A stretch of DNA of 64,000 nucleotides from Miscanthus floridulus (taxonomy: Eukaryota > Streptophyta > Magnoliopsida > Poales > Poaceae): contig NC_089581.1 in assembly GCF_019320115.1 (NCBI RefSeq), positions 73,396,101-73,460,100 of the forward strand. The letters are read 5' to 3'. The position numbers and the translations under genes are program-made. Under the pieces are notes generated by a model. It was given only the letters and a program-made list of their open reading frames with translations. It was not told the DNA's origin and ran no database searches. Position 1 is the stretch's first letter. Each line of letters opens with the position of its first letter. Below, one piece after another: positions 37,689-55,143 of this stretch.

Positions 37689-39660
37689 CATTGTTCTACG
37701 AACAAGTCAGAAGAACGGAGAGGCATGCATGCCTCACCGGAGACAACAAACGATGAAGTGATGAACTATTGTATGGCCATCGATCTCAAGAACGAGGAAG
37801 GCCGAAGGCAGTTCGCCACAGGAACATCGCCGGAGACAAGCAGTTCACCGACGACGATGCCGTTCTTCGTGGCGATGGAAGCTATGATCTTCATCTTCTG
37901 TCTATTGCTTTTCGCAACTCATGTTTTTCTTTCCAGCCGAGAAGATCTTCATCCGGCTTCTTGTCTTCTGAAATTGATGCACCGTGAATCATCCGCATCA
38001 CATGTTAGACAGAGGAGCAAGACAATATGAAGCATGGGGACCAGTTTCTTCGATTTCGCTGAAAAAGTGCTAATTGGAAAAGAACATGAAAGGATTGCAA
38101 GCCTCAATCCAACAATGGTATGTACTGTTGTGTTTTTCCCAATTCGAGATATTCTTACCTCTCTAAGAAATCGCACGATGGGCGAGTTCCATGCCCCTCC
38201 CGCGCCCCCATGGCCAGCGGCCTGGAGCCTATTGCGCCTAGGTGGTCCTCGCGGCCGAGCACGCGTGGCTTCTGGCACGCGGCGACGGCCGGCCCAGTCC
38301 GAGACCCCTTCCCCGGCGGTAGCGATGGCCGGCTCTTGGCGGCTTCCATGCCCGCGACCACGCGCCGAAGGCCCCTGCGGCCACCACGTATCGACGTCCA
38401 CGCCCCCTGAGCAACTTCCCGCAGCGGCGGCATCCGCATCTCGGCCGCGCAACGTTTTCTCTCGATGGAGAAACCGTCCTTGGGATAAGGCAGTGCAAAT
38501 TTACACAAAAAATCCTTCATTCTCCTATGAATTACATGATAATCCTAATAGATTATTGATGTATTCTAGATTTATGTTTAAGCCCTCAGGTTTTAACATA
38601 CTGCGGCGTACTATATTTACCCCACATAAATGCTCCTTTACACCTTAGATTTAAAATGCATTATGATGCATAATATTTACCTCCTGTAAATAAGTATTTT
38701 TGAGACCCATGTGTCATCAAGAATTAAATCATGACATGTACTGTTGCTGATGAATTTACCACTATAAATTCGCTTTCCAGACCCTATGTTTTCTGGAATT
38801 TTTTTAGTATTGTTCAAAGCGTTTGTTCAAATTAGCAAACCCAATAAACATGTGATATTAACATTGCATGTTCAAAGTATTTGTCCAAATTGGCAAACCT
38901 AATAAACATGTAGTATAATCATTACATTGTTCAAAGTGTTTGTGCAAAATGGCAAACCCAATAAACATGTAGTATTACTATCACGACGTTTTCATTGCAA
39001 CTACTTTGTTATTTGCAATTTTTATTTTATGTTAAGCCCATTTATGCTTTATTTAAAGCTTATAGTGCTTACATTTTTAATGTAAAATCAATTAAGTGTA
39101 TTACCTCATTATTTGTATAACATAAATGTTCCACATTATATGTTGGTCATACACAAGGGAGCGCCATAGTTGCTACTGTGGGATCTACACTAAATTCTTA
39201 GTGACTATCCTCAATGTGCGTACCCAACATCATAAATTGGAACATACGGTCTACATCTTTTCACAAGATGACTACCATTAATCAGCATTCCTATTGGCCA
39301 TACATAAGGTAGCACCATAGTTGCTACTGCGAGATCTACACTAAGTCCACAACTTAGTGACTATCCTCAACGTGCGTACCCAATTCGTTTGCGGATTAAC
39401 TAAGGTCTACATCAATCTTTTAATGATTACCTTAAAATGTGTTTATACAAATTGCATACACCACTTGGCATCTACCGTTCAACAGACTATGTCCATATTA
39501 TTAGAGGTCTATATCTTTATGATGACTACCTCTAATGTGTTAGCATAAATGAGGTTTACACTATTAGTGAGATAGATCTTGTCTCCTATTTATTTTGCAT
39601 TAATTAATACAGCATCACCATAGTAATTTTAAATCTACCCTTAGCGTAAATTCAGAAAAT
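37689..39660. other. Copia leader region with a GC-rich insert and tandem repeats
   Basis: 38160-38465 is sharply GC-rich, unlike the AT-rich element around it, with open frames on both strands but no known domain. It may be a captured host fragment. 38812-38990 holds three copies of a 60-bp unit containing AAACCCAATAAACATGT. 39143-39232 and 39292-39384 are a second duplicated unit (CACCATAGTTGCTACTG and ACTATCCTCAA.GTGCGTACC). Confidence 0.65.
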
Positions 39661-42600
39661 CTATGGTTTAAACCTTGTTAGAATAATAGCCAGCAAATCT
39701 CTTGCTCTTGATGGTCACCATTATCTAACATGGTCAATGGACGTAAAGTTAAATTTGTCGTTCTATGGATTCGTATCAATACTTGATGCTCCTCGTAAGA
39801 GAGCATCTCCTATTCTGATCAATTTAATTATGATGTTTTATTTAAATACAACACCATAAACATCCAAATCACAAGATATGTGCATCAAAATGGATATAAA
39901 TCGATGCACTGTATGGCTAGCTCTCGCATAGTGATATGAACAACATATGTCAATAATTTTGTCCAAATGCCAAGTATGATTGGTCATAATTTTATCTCTA
40001 GGACTTTATGTCCACCTGAGAATATAATTATATTGTTCCAAAATATCCTCCAACATTGCGTTTTCGCGAAAGCACACAACTTACCAAATGTATTCTAGAT
40101 TAATTCCTACATTACTTCAAGTCTAAGTGTATGATAAACTCTTATCGAGGAATCATCATTAGCATTATAGTGATGCTCTATCATTTGAAGTACATTGAAT
40201 TTTCAGAATCATTACAAGTTCGATGCCATGTAGTAATGCCATCCATAGAACTTTAATGGTAAGATTTAACGCAAAAAGAAGTCGCAGTCCCATGCATTCT
40301 TTAGAGTCAAAGCATTTCCCGAATATGACAGAACCATATTTTGTCCCAATTGTGTATGTTACAACCACACAACTTGGAAATGTCATGCCATGAAATATTT
40401 AATTGATCAGTATTACAAATCCATTGAACATAAATATCCGGCTCAACAATAAAGATACGAAGCACGCTTCTATCTTCAACCTGACACCACCAGGAAGGCC
40501 AGTTGTTCACAAGTTTCATGAAAAAAACCAAGTAGCAACCAAACACTTAATTAATAAGTGGATCTTGTGAGCATGGAGAGCACGATCATCGAATTTACTT
40601 CGCTTGATCTATTTTGGAGATCAAATTTGTCTTCTATTTACAAAGATACCTAGTATCTTCGTCCCATTTTGGTGTTGTAATATAAAATGTTATCATCAAT
40701 TTTAATTGAATATTACAATAATGTGCCATCACATTTGATATTCCATTAATTAACTTGTATGTAATATATATATTTGCAAAGAATGTTATTATATTCTTCA
40801 TGCTATATATAGATATATACGGAAGTCAATCCAAATGCAAAGAGGAATTTTGCTTAGTGGATAGTTGCATCACAAACTCTATACATAGGGAAGCAAAATA
40901 TTCCTAAACTCTTACATAGAGACAACGAAATATTTTGTTAATCGCTTAACGCGATGTCATGATAGTAGGTTTTGGTCGTCCTACTATCATACTCCCTATT
41001 GGTACTTAAATAATAATCATGAATTCATTCTTGTATTCTGATTTCAAAATGTACCCAATTAAAATTATAGAGATATCCGTCAATGTGGTTTTCATATGGA
41101 AACCCCAAGATGACAACTAAGAGGAGTATTTTTCTCTTAACAACGGATATGGCAATACTTAAACAAAACATCCTTAGTTGGATTTGATTACATATACATA
41201 ACCTGTATCCAATGTTGCGTACAAATAATTCTCTCTCTTGATGTCAATAAGACTTGGCATATTTGCCTTAGTTATTCAACTATAGAGATAACTTGAGAAT
41301 TATTGTCAATTCTATTGGTCATAACATCAATATGAGCCACTACATTTCTTGAAGAAATTCAAGAACATACATGTGACTCTATTTACCATTTTATGGACCA
41401 TAAAGATACTATGTAATGCACATTTATGCATCTATAATATAGTCCTAGATGTGTCTCTTAGTCATGAGAACCATCACTATACCAAACTCATTGCTCGAAA
41501 TCTTCAATTTAGAGCAAATTATCCTAGATGCGGGATCAAATCCATTTTATATGGAACAGTTTGATTTTTGGGTACTATATATCAAGTACCTTATGTCCAT
41601 ATCAATAATGGTTTTATTGAGTCTCTTATTGATAATCAAATTGCATGACATATTAAAATAGAATTGTAATTTACTAGAACTAAGTCGTTTTCATGCGGCC
41701 TTACACACCGCATCGTTAATTCAAATTCATCAAGCTACACTTATACAACTCCCTCAGTTGCAGTATGTACATAAAACTTTAGCCATAGCCAAACATTTTT
41801 TATCTGCGCATCGAGTATGTTTTCACATACCCATATCACCACCCCAACATACCAATGGGCATTAGGGATCCCAAGAGATAACTCTATAGGGGATTTATAA
41901 ATTACCCGTATGTTGATCATATTTGAGGATAATTCCAGGCATTAGGGGAAGATTTATACCACATTAAGAATGCCAAGAATCAAAAGAGCAATCCTCATAT
42001 CCATGTACCAAAAATTCTAAATCTAATCGTTTAGAATGTCTTATATTTGCATCATATTGCAAAGAATCTGCCAGAAATATTTACTGATAATAAGGGTGTC
42101 ACAAAATCCTCTTATCCTACTTATAATGCACCTGAAAGAATAGAGGTACCAATTAAAACCATTCAACTCCCACTTCCAAAGAAGAGAGGAAGAAGTATGG
42201 CCGCTCCTAAGGATAATGCTCCAAGTAAGTGTCCGAGGATACCGAGGACAATATCCTCTAAATTAGTAAATCCAAGGCAACCTCAAGTTGGTAGACACCC
42301 AAAATGGATGAGCATCCAAAACCAGGATCAAAATCCACCCGGATCAACGGTGCACCTAAATTCTGTCCTGGGACATTGGAACACCCTGACTTCATATGGG
42401 ATATGACTTGGAGTCCAAAAGGGTTAACATTTTCACATGCTATATTAATTTCAAGAACCGAATCAATCATTTAAAGACTACAAATTATCGCGGCATATAC
42501 TCCTCAAAGATTGCTTTTTTACCTTACTGGATCCAGACCAAAAGTCCTAGGCAGAGTGTCTTCACACTCAAATTTGGTCAAACTAAAAGGTGTCAATTAA

Positions 42601-43775
42601 GGAGATTGCTCTTGTTCAATGATGAGAAGTATTATCACAGTAATATCTTTCCTCATAGAGTTTCTTTTCAGAAGCAAGGTGGTGAACAATGAGAGCTTGT
42701 AGCATATGGTTTCACGCAGAGACCCAGCATAGCATACCCCATGGTATGTGTGAAAATGAAGTTTTTCAAATTCAATAATTGGCATATCAAATGAATTTGA
42801 TAGATTCGGACGTATAAGTCCCAATGGACTTCATATTTTGAATCCAAATACAAATCACAACATACATTGTGTATAATTAAGCATGATTGCGTATATTGGT
42901 TATTTTGATATCATCATGATACAGAAATAATTATGCAATCATTTGAGATACAATTTCCATCATGTGGATTCAAGATGGAGGATTTGGGTAAGACCAAATA
43001 TTACCTAGGCTTACAACTTGAGCACCGTCCATTAGGGATTTTAGTGCATCAATCAGCCTAGATCTAGAAAAATATTGGAGAAAAGATATTGGGACCAAGG
43101 TTCCATATCTTAATGTCATTGGAGCACTTATGTATCTTGCAAATTGCACCATGTCTGATATCGCATTTGCAGTGAACATACTAGTTAGACATAGTGCAAA
43201 TCCAACTCACCGTCATTAGATGGGAGCGAAGCATATCCTTAGATATCTTAGTGGCACAAAAGATCTTGGTTTATTCTTTAAGAGAAATCATGATCCCAAT
43301 ATGATTGGATACACGGATGCTGGTTACTTATCTAGTCCCCATCCCAAACTAGATTTGTATTCTTACATGGAGGTACAACTATTTCATGAAGTCTTCTAAA
43401 TAGACTCTGACAGCGACCTCTACTAATCATTCTAAAATTATTGCTTTATACGAGGCATCACAAGAATGTGTATGGCTTCGCAGAATGATTAACCACATAC
43501 AATAGTCATGTGGTATTGGCTCAATTGAATCACCTACAATTATCTATGAAGATAATTCCGCTTGTGTTACACAGATGCAATCAGGTTACATAAAGAGCAA
43601 TATCACTAAGCATATTGTTTCTAAACTGTTTTATCCCCATGAATTACAAGAAAACGGGGAAATAAACATCTTACAAATCAAGTCATGTGATAATCTCGCT
43701 GACCTATTTACTAAGTCCTTACCAACTTCTGTGTTTCAAAAATTGGTACATGAAATTGGTATGCGGCGACTTTGA
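39661..43775 (+). pseudogene. Copia gag-pol remnant
   Basis: Gag start region near 39690 (SKSLALDGHHYLTWSMDVKL). Integrase C-terminal and linker region near 41850-42360 (VPIKTIQLPLPKKRGRSMAA). Reverse transcriptase pieces near 42530-43060 (AYGFTQRPSI; FKMEDLGKTKYYLGLQLEHR, with LGILVHQSA). RNase H 43090-43775 (ILRYLSGTKDLGLFF; CDNLADLFTKSLP and VHEIGMRRL), ending TGA 43773. Many stops and frame changes. In life it would copy the element's RNA into DNA and integrate it. Confidence 0.85.
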
Positions 43776-44392
43776 GATTTGCCAGAATTAGAGGGAGACA
43801 TCTCCTAAATATTGACCTATACCAGCATCATATTATACTCTTTTCTTTCACAAGTTTTACTTATAAGATTTCTTGTTAAAGTTTTTAATGAGGTAATATT
43901 AAAATAAGCATGTGTCATATTTCTTATTTTTCCCCACCAGGGTTTTTGTGAGAAATATCAAAGACACATATTGCCCTCACAGCTCATTCATGGTTTTTCC
44001 CTGAAAAGGTTTTTCATGTGAGTTATCCAAGAGGCAATACCAATAATATGTCATCACATTTTCTCCTAATTTTTTCACTGGGTTTTATAGGAGTTTTAGT
44101 GGCATATCACTTTATATTGCTCCTCATATTTTTCCTGAAAGGTTTCTGGGGGGAGTTATCTTTATGTCGTATCTCCAATATTTTTCCCCATTGGGGTTTT
44201 TAATGGGATACCAATGACATAGTGGTTTATTTAAATCACAAATAAATATGCTATTTTCTCCTTATTTTCCAATAAGGTTTAAATGAGTTTTTATGGCATA
44301 TCATATATTCCTCAGATTTTTTCTATAGGGTTTTTCGAGGAATTTCAGCTTATAGTTGCATTGATCTCAAGGAAGATTCGATCAAGAGGGAG

Positions 44393-44642
44393 TGTTGTGA
44401 AATGACACCTATACGCGAACGGACGTCTACAGACGAACAGACGTCTCTTCACGAGTGATCTCATCCATCAAGCACATGATTAGTGGATAGGATTAGACAG
44501 TTAATTTTAGTTCCAAAGGGCATATCTGTTGGGAACAGTTGTGTCCCTTCGTGACACCTCTTCACTTGTATAAATATATTTTCGAGATCAATAAAAGCAA
44601 CAGTTCTCCTAAATCTTGTTCATTTTACATTCACTTCTAACA
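44393..44642 (+). repeat. 3' LTR of the copia element
   Basis: 250 bp, begins TGTTGTGAAATGACACC directly after the polypurine tract and ends TTCTAACA. Differs from the 5' LTR by scattered substitutions and one short indel, indicating an old insertion. Confidence 0.9.
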
Positions 44643-47111
44643 CTGACCAGTGAGCTAAAAACTATTTGAGTCCTTAGCTAAAGTGACTTGTTTGTATCCT
44701 CAAGGACTAAACGTTACACAACTAGTTGTTAGTCCGTGTGATCCAAAGAGACCCTCAACAAATGCCAACACGACCATGGACTTCAAATACTTGTGGAGTG
44801 CTCCTAAATCTATCCATGACTTCAAACTTTCATGTGAAAAGAAAAAAAAAACTGATTCGCACTGGCTTGTGGCTTTGTTACCGCATACTCCACTCTCTTC
44901 CAAATTACGGAATGTTTTGGCTTTTCTATATGCATTGCTACATGAAAAGATCAAGATGCCCAAGAGGACGGTGAATTGGGCTAATTCTAAATTTCTTTGC
45001 AATAATTAAGTTCTATGGTTAGCCCAATTAACCCCTTGTGCCTAGAAAGTGTTTCTATTGATCTATTGTATAAAAGTTTAGTAACCTAGGTTCCAATCCT
45101 ACTATAGCATGACAATTCTACGAATGTAAATGACAAGAAATGAATTGCTCAAAGTAAAGAGAGAAGGAGAAACGCGGCGATATTTTGCCGAGGTATCGGA
45201 GAGTCGCCACTCCCCACTAGTCCTCGTTGGAGCACCCGCGCAAGGGTGTAGCTCCCCCTTGATCCACGCAAGGATCAAGTGCTCTCTACGGGTTGATTCT
45301 TTGACACTCTGTCGGGATGAATCACCCACAACCGCTCACAACTTAAGTTGGGTCATCTACAAGCTCCGTCGGATGATCACCAAACTCCCAATCACCACCA
45401 AGCCGTCTAGATGATGGCGATCACCAAGAGTAACAAGCATGAACTCTCACTTGACCACGACAAAGCCTAATGAGAAGGGTGGATGCACACTTTGCTACTC
45501 TTGCTTTCACTAATGAGGGCTCTCTTTGGGATTCTCAAATCTCAACCACCTCACTAAGACCTTGCTCTTCTTGGCACTCTCAAAGATGTTTCTCAGCTGT
45601 TAGAATGAGCATAAGTATCCCCACACATGAATGGAGGAAGTATTTATAACCATGGCTGAAAAACGAACCGTTATGTGCCTCTGTCGGGTGACCGGACGCT
45701 CCGGTCAGTTCTCCCCGAACTCTAGTGTTTAAGTTGTGACCGGACGCGTCTGGTTGTGATTTTCCCTCTCTGGAACCTTATTGGAGTTGACCAGACGCTG
45801 GGACTCAGCGTCCGGTCACTTCACCTCTCAGCGTCAGGTTGCACCAGACGATTTTACCTTGATCAAATGAACTGACCGAACTCTGCGCCAGCATCCGATC
45901 AGTATTTGACCCTCCATTCACTTCCAACTCTCGATCATATATGAATAAAGTTTGCTCCAATTGATCTAAGGGCTTCTTAGGAGCTACCTAGTGCTGAATT
46001 TAGCAAGTATGCACCACACCTAACTCACTAGGCTCACTTAGGTCAAGCTACCCGTCCATACCCCCTTAATAGTACGGCCAAAGAAAAAAAACAAAATCCT
46101 AAACTACTCTAAGTGTCTCTTCAACTCCAATCGATACTTAGAACTAGTCCATCCTTAACCTTGTCATCCATCCTTTGAAAACCGAAACGGTTTCCATCGT
46201 AGGGACATAACCAACATGATAGCCCAATCGATCTCCATTACCATGACATAACTTAATTACCTCTGCAAAACACACGTTAGTTATAGTAATCACTTATTAT
46301 CATTAATCACCGAAACCTAACTAGGGCCTAGATGCTTTCACTACACATAGTGTACATCTAAAAAACAAGGCAAAAGCTATATATCTAGAAAAAACAAAAC
46401 ATCTTATAATTTAGATTAGAGTACAACACTATGCCCTTTTATGCAGACTTGATTCTAATGTTCTGAATTAGAATGAAACCCTTTTACCTAATCAGCTATG
46501 ATGCCTTAATTCATGACTTCACATCTTACTTGAGGTTTTCTTTAACAGTCTACTCTCTCCGTTCCAAATTGTAAGTCATAATTTTTACGAGTAACGAGAT
46601 ATAGGTTATGTCTAGATATATATAGAGCCATTCGCTGCAGATTTAAACCACCGCGGCTGCAAGGCTTCTAGTTCATGCTACAGTCTTGACAAGGGCAAGC
46701 TGTAGCGGCTAAGCCGCTGCGGATAGGGTCATAGTAAAAGCTGTATATCTAGAAAAGCCAAAACAACTTACATTTTAGAATAGAGAAGAGTACAAAATGC
46801 TGAGTAGGTTATAATTGTTTTTTTTTCGAAAATTAGTAGGTTATAATTTGTACTACTTCTCCAACGATGCTGGAAAACATCTTTACCCATAGGTGCTAGA
46901 AACTACAGAATCTCCTCAATCTATATTAGTAGGCCCGCCAGGTTGAGCCCCAATATGTAAAAATCAGTGTCCTTCCTGGTCAAAATAAAGAGAGCATGCT
47001 AAACTAAAAGTTCATAGCCGTGCGGAACATTCAGCAAGGCGACAACCATATCAGATACAACTTAATAATTTTACAACATGCGACAACAGTGTCCAGTGAG
47101 CCCATGCCAGT
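44643..47111. other. Intergenic repeats between copia and GCN5
   Basis: 45130-46340 looks like a dispersed grass repeat in reverse orientation, with a repeated CCGGACGC...GCGTCCGGTCA theme at 45690-45905 and GATGCTTTCAC at its right edge. It may be a retrotransposon LTR or spacer fragment; no pair was found. 46553-46790 is a Stowaway-like MITE. The GCN5 3' untranslated region should lie just above 47050. No gene called. Confidence 0.45.
46553..46790. mobile_element. Stowaway-like MITE, probably with an internal insertion
   Basis: Starts CTCTCTCCGTTCCAAATTGT after TA and ends TTTTAGAATAGAGAAGAG before TA. The ends match the 48009-48254 element. The centre (46640-46735) is GC-rich and unrelated, suggesting a replaced or inserted core. 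Confidence 0.6.
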
Positions 47112-51836
<4,725 letters not shown>

Positions 51837-51989
51837 GCGGGAGAAGAGGGGGGAGGTTCTAGAAGGTTGGGGGGTTAGGGTTCTTCGGGAGATCTGGGAG
51901 CGGAAGCTTCCGAGGTGTTCCGCTTGTTCGCGGTGCGAGAAGAGGGGAGAGAAGGATGTGCTTTCGAGTTTGGACATCGGTTGTCTCAC
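51837..51989 (-). other. In-frame upstream extension of GCN5
   Basis: From ATG 51989 to the chosen start there are 51 codons in the GCN5 frame without a stop (MRQPMSKLESTSFSPLFS...). It could be leader sequence or an alternative N-terminus. A second in-frame Met at 51977 also exists. Confidence 0.5.
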
Positions 51990-53484
51990 TGGCCCGTGGG
52001 ACAGAAATTGGACCTTGTCACTGCTTTGGGACCCATCAACATTTTTATTTGATCATATTTAAAAATAACCAACACAACTTTCATTTTTTATTCTAACAAC
52101 GGTAACATAGTGTTGGCAAAATCACGCTGCCATACCACGCCATATACATGATAAGGTGTGTCACGCTAAAACGCGCCAGATACCAGCGTATACTTTACAT
52201 GAAAATTGTGTCATGCCATTTCTATTGGTCTGTTGACAAGACTATCCTCTTATTTTAGAAAAAAAAAATATTTTTTATATAAGGTCATATGGAGATGATT
52301 TTTGTAAAAAAAAAGTACAGTTTTTGATGAGATCTAAAACTTTCTAGCATTATACTTATTTTTAACTTTATAGTTGTAGAAGTGTGTAATTTAGAAATAT
52401 GTATAGCATACTTTATGGATATTAAATTATTTTGTCATGAAAATTTATATTAGTATTTATATGTAGATTTAAGAGAGATTTTTTTATTATTTATGATGAC
52501 TAAGATGGATAATTTATACAAATAAAAATGTGTTACTTTATTTTTTTCATAACGACATATATAGGTAAGAATGCAAATGTAGAGGTTACTTTGTTTTCTT
52601 ATTGTGAGAATATGTAGGATTTATTTTTTTTACTACCGCATCTTATGAAAATTATTTTAATAAAGCCTCCGTTAGAACCTCTAATTAGTAATAGTAAGAT
52701 TGCTTCAAATGTGATAATGATGTGAAGTTCTCTCTCAGATTTTTTAACATATGCATGGGATTTAAGCCAAAAAAGAAGCGTCCTTGCAAATTGGTAGGCT
52801 TTTTATGGCAAATACAACAATATAAATAAACTTGGACAATGTTAGTTGCTCTTTATGTAGTGAGGCAACCATGCTAAGGGCACTCTTAGGTAAGTGATGT
52901 TTCTTCCAATCAGTTTTGCTGCTATTATAGATTTCAGTTTATTGCATACTTCGTGCAGAAAATGCATTATTTGTTTGAATGATGTTATCATTCCTTTTCA
53001 ATGTATTATTTTTCTCCTTCCGAGTCAGAGTTGGTAGCCTAAAAGTAGAATCTCTATCACATATAGACCAACAGGAGGAGCACAAACTAGACGACCAACC
53101 TATGAGACTTTATATTGAGAAGAAACTAGCACCTAAATTCAAATCGAAGAGAACTCAAACTTGGCGGCCTAGGCATACGTCCAAACATTCAATCAAATTG
53201 CTAAGCTCCTTGCAACCTCTACCCCTAGACAAGCCTAATTCTTGGACCTGTGTTGACCCAACCTTGTAGGGTTCACGGGTGATGCATTGGAATAGTCCGA
53301 CTTTATGTAAATAACAAGAGCAGAGAAAGTCAAGGATTCAAAGTTAAGCCCCACAACATGCATCCGCAAACTGCGCAACTAGAGCATACAAGAAAGGCAA
53401 ATTTTTCCTTGTACGTTCCCTAAGATCTGCAAACAAAAGCCGTCTTATCATCTGAAAACAAATGAATCTGTATTTGGCCTGAAG
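51990..53484. other. Intergenic/promoter side of GCN5
   Basis: AT-rich. 52979-53269 is open on the + strand (96 codons, basic, ending in a Cys-Val-Asp-Pro phrase) without a recognised domain; it may be a retroelement scrap. Nothing else recognised. Confidence 0.45.
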
Positions 53485-53504
53485 CACTACGGGATACAGT
53501 AGAT

Positions 53505-54030
53505 TTGCCGAGTGCCAGGGGCACTCGGCAAAGCCACAAAAACACTCGGCAAAGGCTTTGCCGAGTGTAACACTCGGCAAAGAACACATGGCGTATATTT
53601 TAACGACAAAGAGCTCTTTGCCGAGTGTCAATCATCGGGCACTCGGCAAAGACTTTTGCCGAGTGTCAATAAATACTCGCCAAAAATAAACTCTCGGCAA
53701 AAAAAGGTTAACGGGATGGCACGGTGACGGCGCTTTTGCCGAGTGCACGACGGAAACACACTCGGCCAAGTTTCTAAACTTTGCCGAGTGTCAATCCAAA
53801 AACACTCGGTAAAGTTTCTAAACTTTGCTGAGTGCCAACGCCAAAACACTCGACAACATTTCTAAACTTTGCCGAGTGTCAAGCCCAAAACACTCTGCAA
53901 AGTTTATACACTTTACCGAGTGTCACGCCCAATACACTCGGCAAACAAGCGCGCAACGGCCAGATTTTATGGCCACTTTGCCGAGTGTCCATTAGAATAC
54001 ACTCGGCAAAGCCAAAACACTCGGTAAAGA
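53505..54030. repeat. Subterminal TTTGCCGAGTG array of the CACTA remnant
   Basis: More than fifteen TTTGCCGAGTG or CACTCGGCAAA words in inverted pairs, better preserved than in the 7217 element, suggesting a younger copy. Confidence 0.9.
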
Positions 54031-54564
54031 AGGTTCCCAGAATAATAGAAATTAAGCACTATGTTAAGTTTGAATCCAGTGACTTCTCTACTGCTCGGCG
54101 GAAACCTTAGTCTGAACATGTTAGAAATGCTAGCTGGCTGAAGTAGATTTTCGATACTAGTTAGTTGGCTAGCTGATTATTGAAGTAGATTTATTGAAAT
54201 GCTAGCTAAGCTAGCTGATTATTGAAGTAGCTGTTTATTGAACCCAGAGCTGATTATTGATGCTGATTATTGAAATGCTAAATACTGAATGCTAGCTAGC
54301 TGCATGTCCTATCAGTTTGTTATCAAATATGGCTATGACAGTACTGTATGTGTCTTATCAAATATAGAGTAGCAGTAACAGATAAACCAGGGGAGCACTC
54401 GGTCAGTTGTTTCAAGATGCAGTATAAGGTGACTCTACATCTCTACCTAGTCACAAAAACATGCAAAGTTTTCAATCTAAAGTTCTCTAAGTCATTTTAT
54501 GCTAACATCTAAAGTTCTCTAAGTCATTTTGAGCTAACATCTAAAGTTCTCTAAGTCAAAGTAT

Positions 54565-54880
54565 TTAATCTGCAGTATAAGGTGTCAAGTGACTCACATG
54601 AGTAGTTGTGGGTTGCTGAGGTGGAGGGAATAGCATCGGTGGCGGTGGCAAAGCTTGACCCATACTCGATGCAAAATTCTGCATGTATTGGAACATTTGG
54701 TCTATTCTCAACCTATTTTCTTCCTCTATCCTCTGCCGCTCGGCCTCTATCCTCTGCTGAATCATATGCTCCATCGTCAGCCGTTGTTCTTCCTTCATGT
54801 TCTGCCGCTCGGCCGTCACCCTCTGCTATTGGATTATGTACCTAGTCCTGGCTGCTATTGGATCTTCTGGAGGTGCGCCA
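54565..54880 (-). pseudogene. CACTA ORF2 coiled-coil remnant
   Basis: On the - strand a Glu/Gln/Arg-rich helix (EEQRLTMEHMIQQRIEAER) is followed by MFQYMQNFASSMGQALPPPP and a Pro tail. This equals the arrangement at 8420-8230 in the outer CACTA and lies about 1.1 kb from the terminus in both. Only the C-terminal part is left. Confidence 0.7.
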
Positions 54881-55063
54881 GCAAGTAACACCCATCTGTA
54901 TACAAGTGATACTGTATCCTCGTCCGTATCCAATGACTGCAACATTCAGTTTCAGCTCTGACATAGATGAGATGAGAGCTAGGAAAGTCCATTCAACCTT
55001 AAGAATCATTTGTTTTCAGTTTGAAAAAGAATAAAATTCTTATTGTAATTAGTGCAAGACAAT

Positions 55064-55072
55064 CTATAAATA
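55064..55072 (+). promoter_or_regulatory. TATA box of the chitinase-like gene
   Basis: CTATAAATA, 80 bases before the ATG at 55144; gives a leader of about 45-50 bases. Confidence 0.7.
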
Positions 55073-55143
55073 CAGGATCCTTCTTGCAAGCAGCAGTGCA
55101 AACCGGCTGTCTTCTAGAAAAGAAAAGCAACCAAGTACCAGCA

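Larger units (their letters stand above)
37432..44642 (+). mobile_element. Ty1/copia LTR retrotransposon, decayed
   Basis: LTRs at 37432-37688 and 44393-44642 are very similar. The 3' copy starts TGTTGTGAAATGACACC and both end TTCTAACA. The 5' copy has CG instead of TG at its first two bases. Flanking GTGAC and CTGAC share TGAC, a probable target duplication with one change. A polypurine tract AAGAGGGAG (44384-44392) abuts the 3' LTR. A tRNA-Met primer site of the usual TGGTATCAGAGC form was not found after the 5' LTR. Internal order gag, integrase, RT and RNase H identifies copia. The element is interrupted by stops throughout. Confidence 0.9.
53485..54960 (-). mobile_element. One-sided remnant of a CACTA transposon
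   Basis: CACTACGGGATACAGT at 53485 and the TTTGCCGAGTG subterminal array (53505-54030) mark one end of an element related to the outer CACTA at 7217. An ORF2 coiled-coil remnant follows. No matching second terminus was found up to 64000, so the rest was lost. The right limit is approximate, set where chitinase promoter sequence begins. Confidence 0.75.

Noticed and set aside
36785..44760. A larger transposon split by the copia insertion (similar CTAAGGACTC words at both flanks)
   Set aside because: The shared word is short and terminal repeats could not be followed; only a weak hint of a split MITE.
45130..46340. A complete solo LTR
   Set aside because: Repeat character is clear but neither TG/CA ends nor a target duplication could be fixed.
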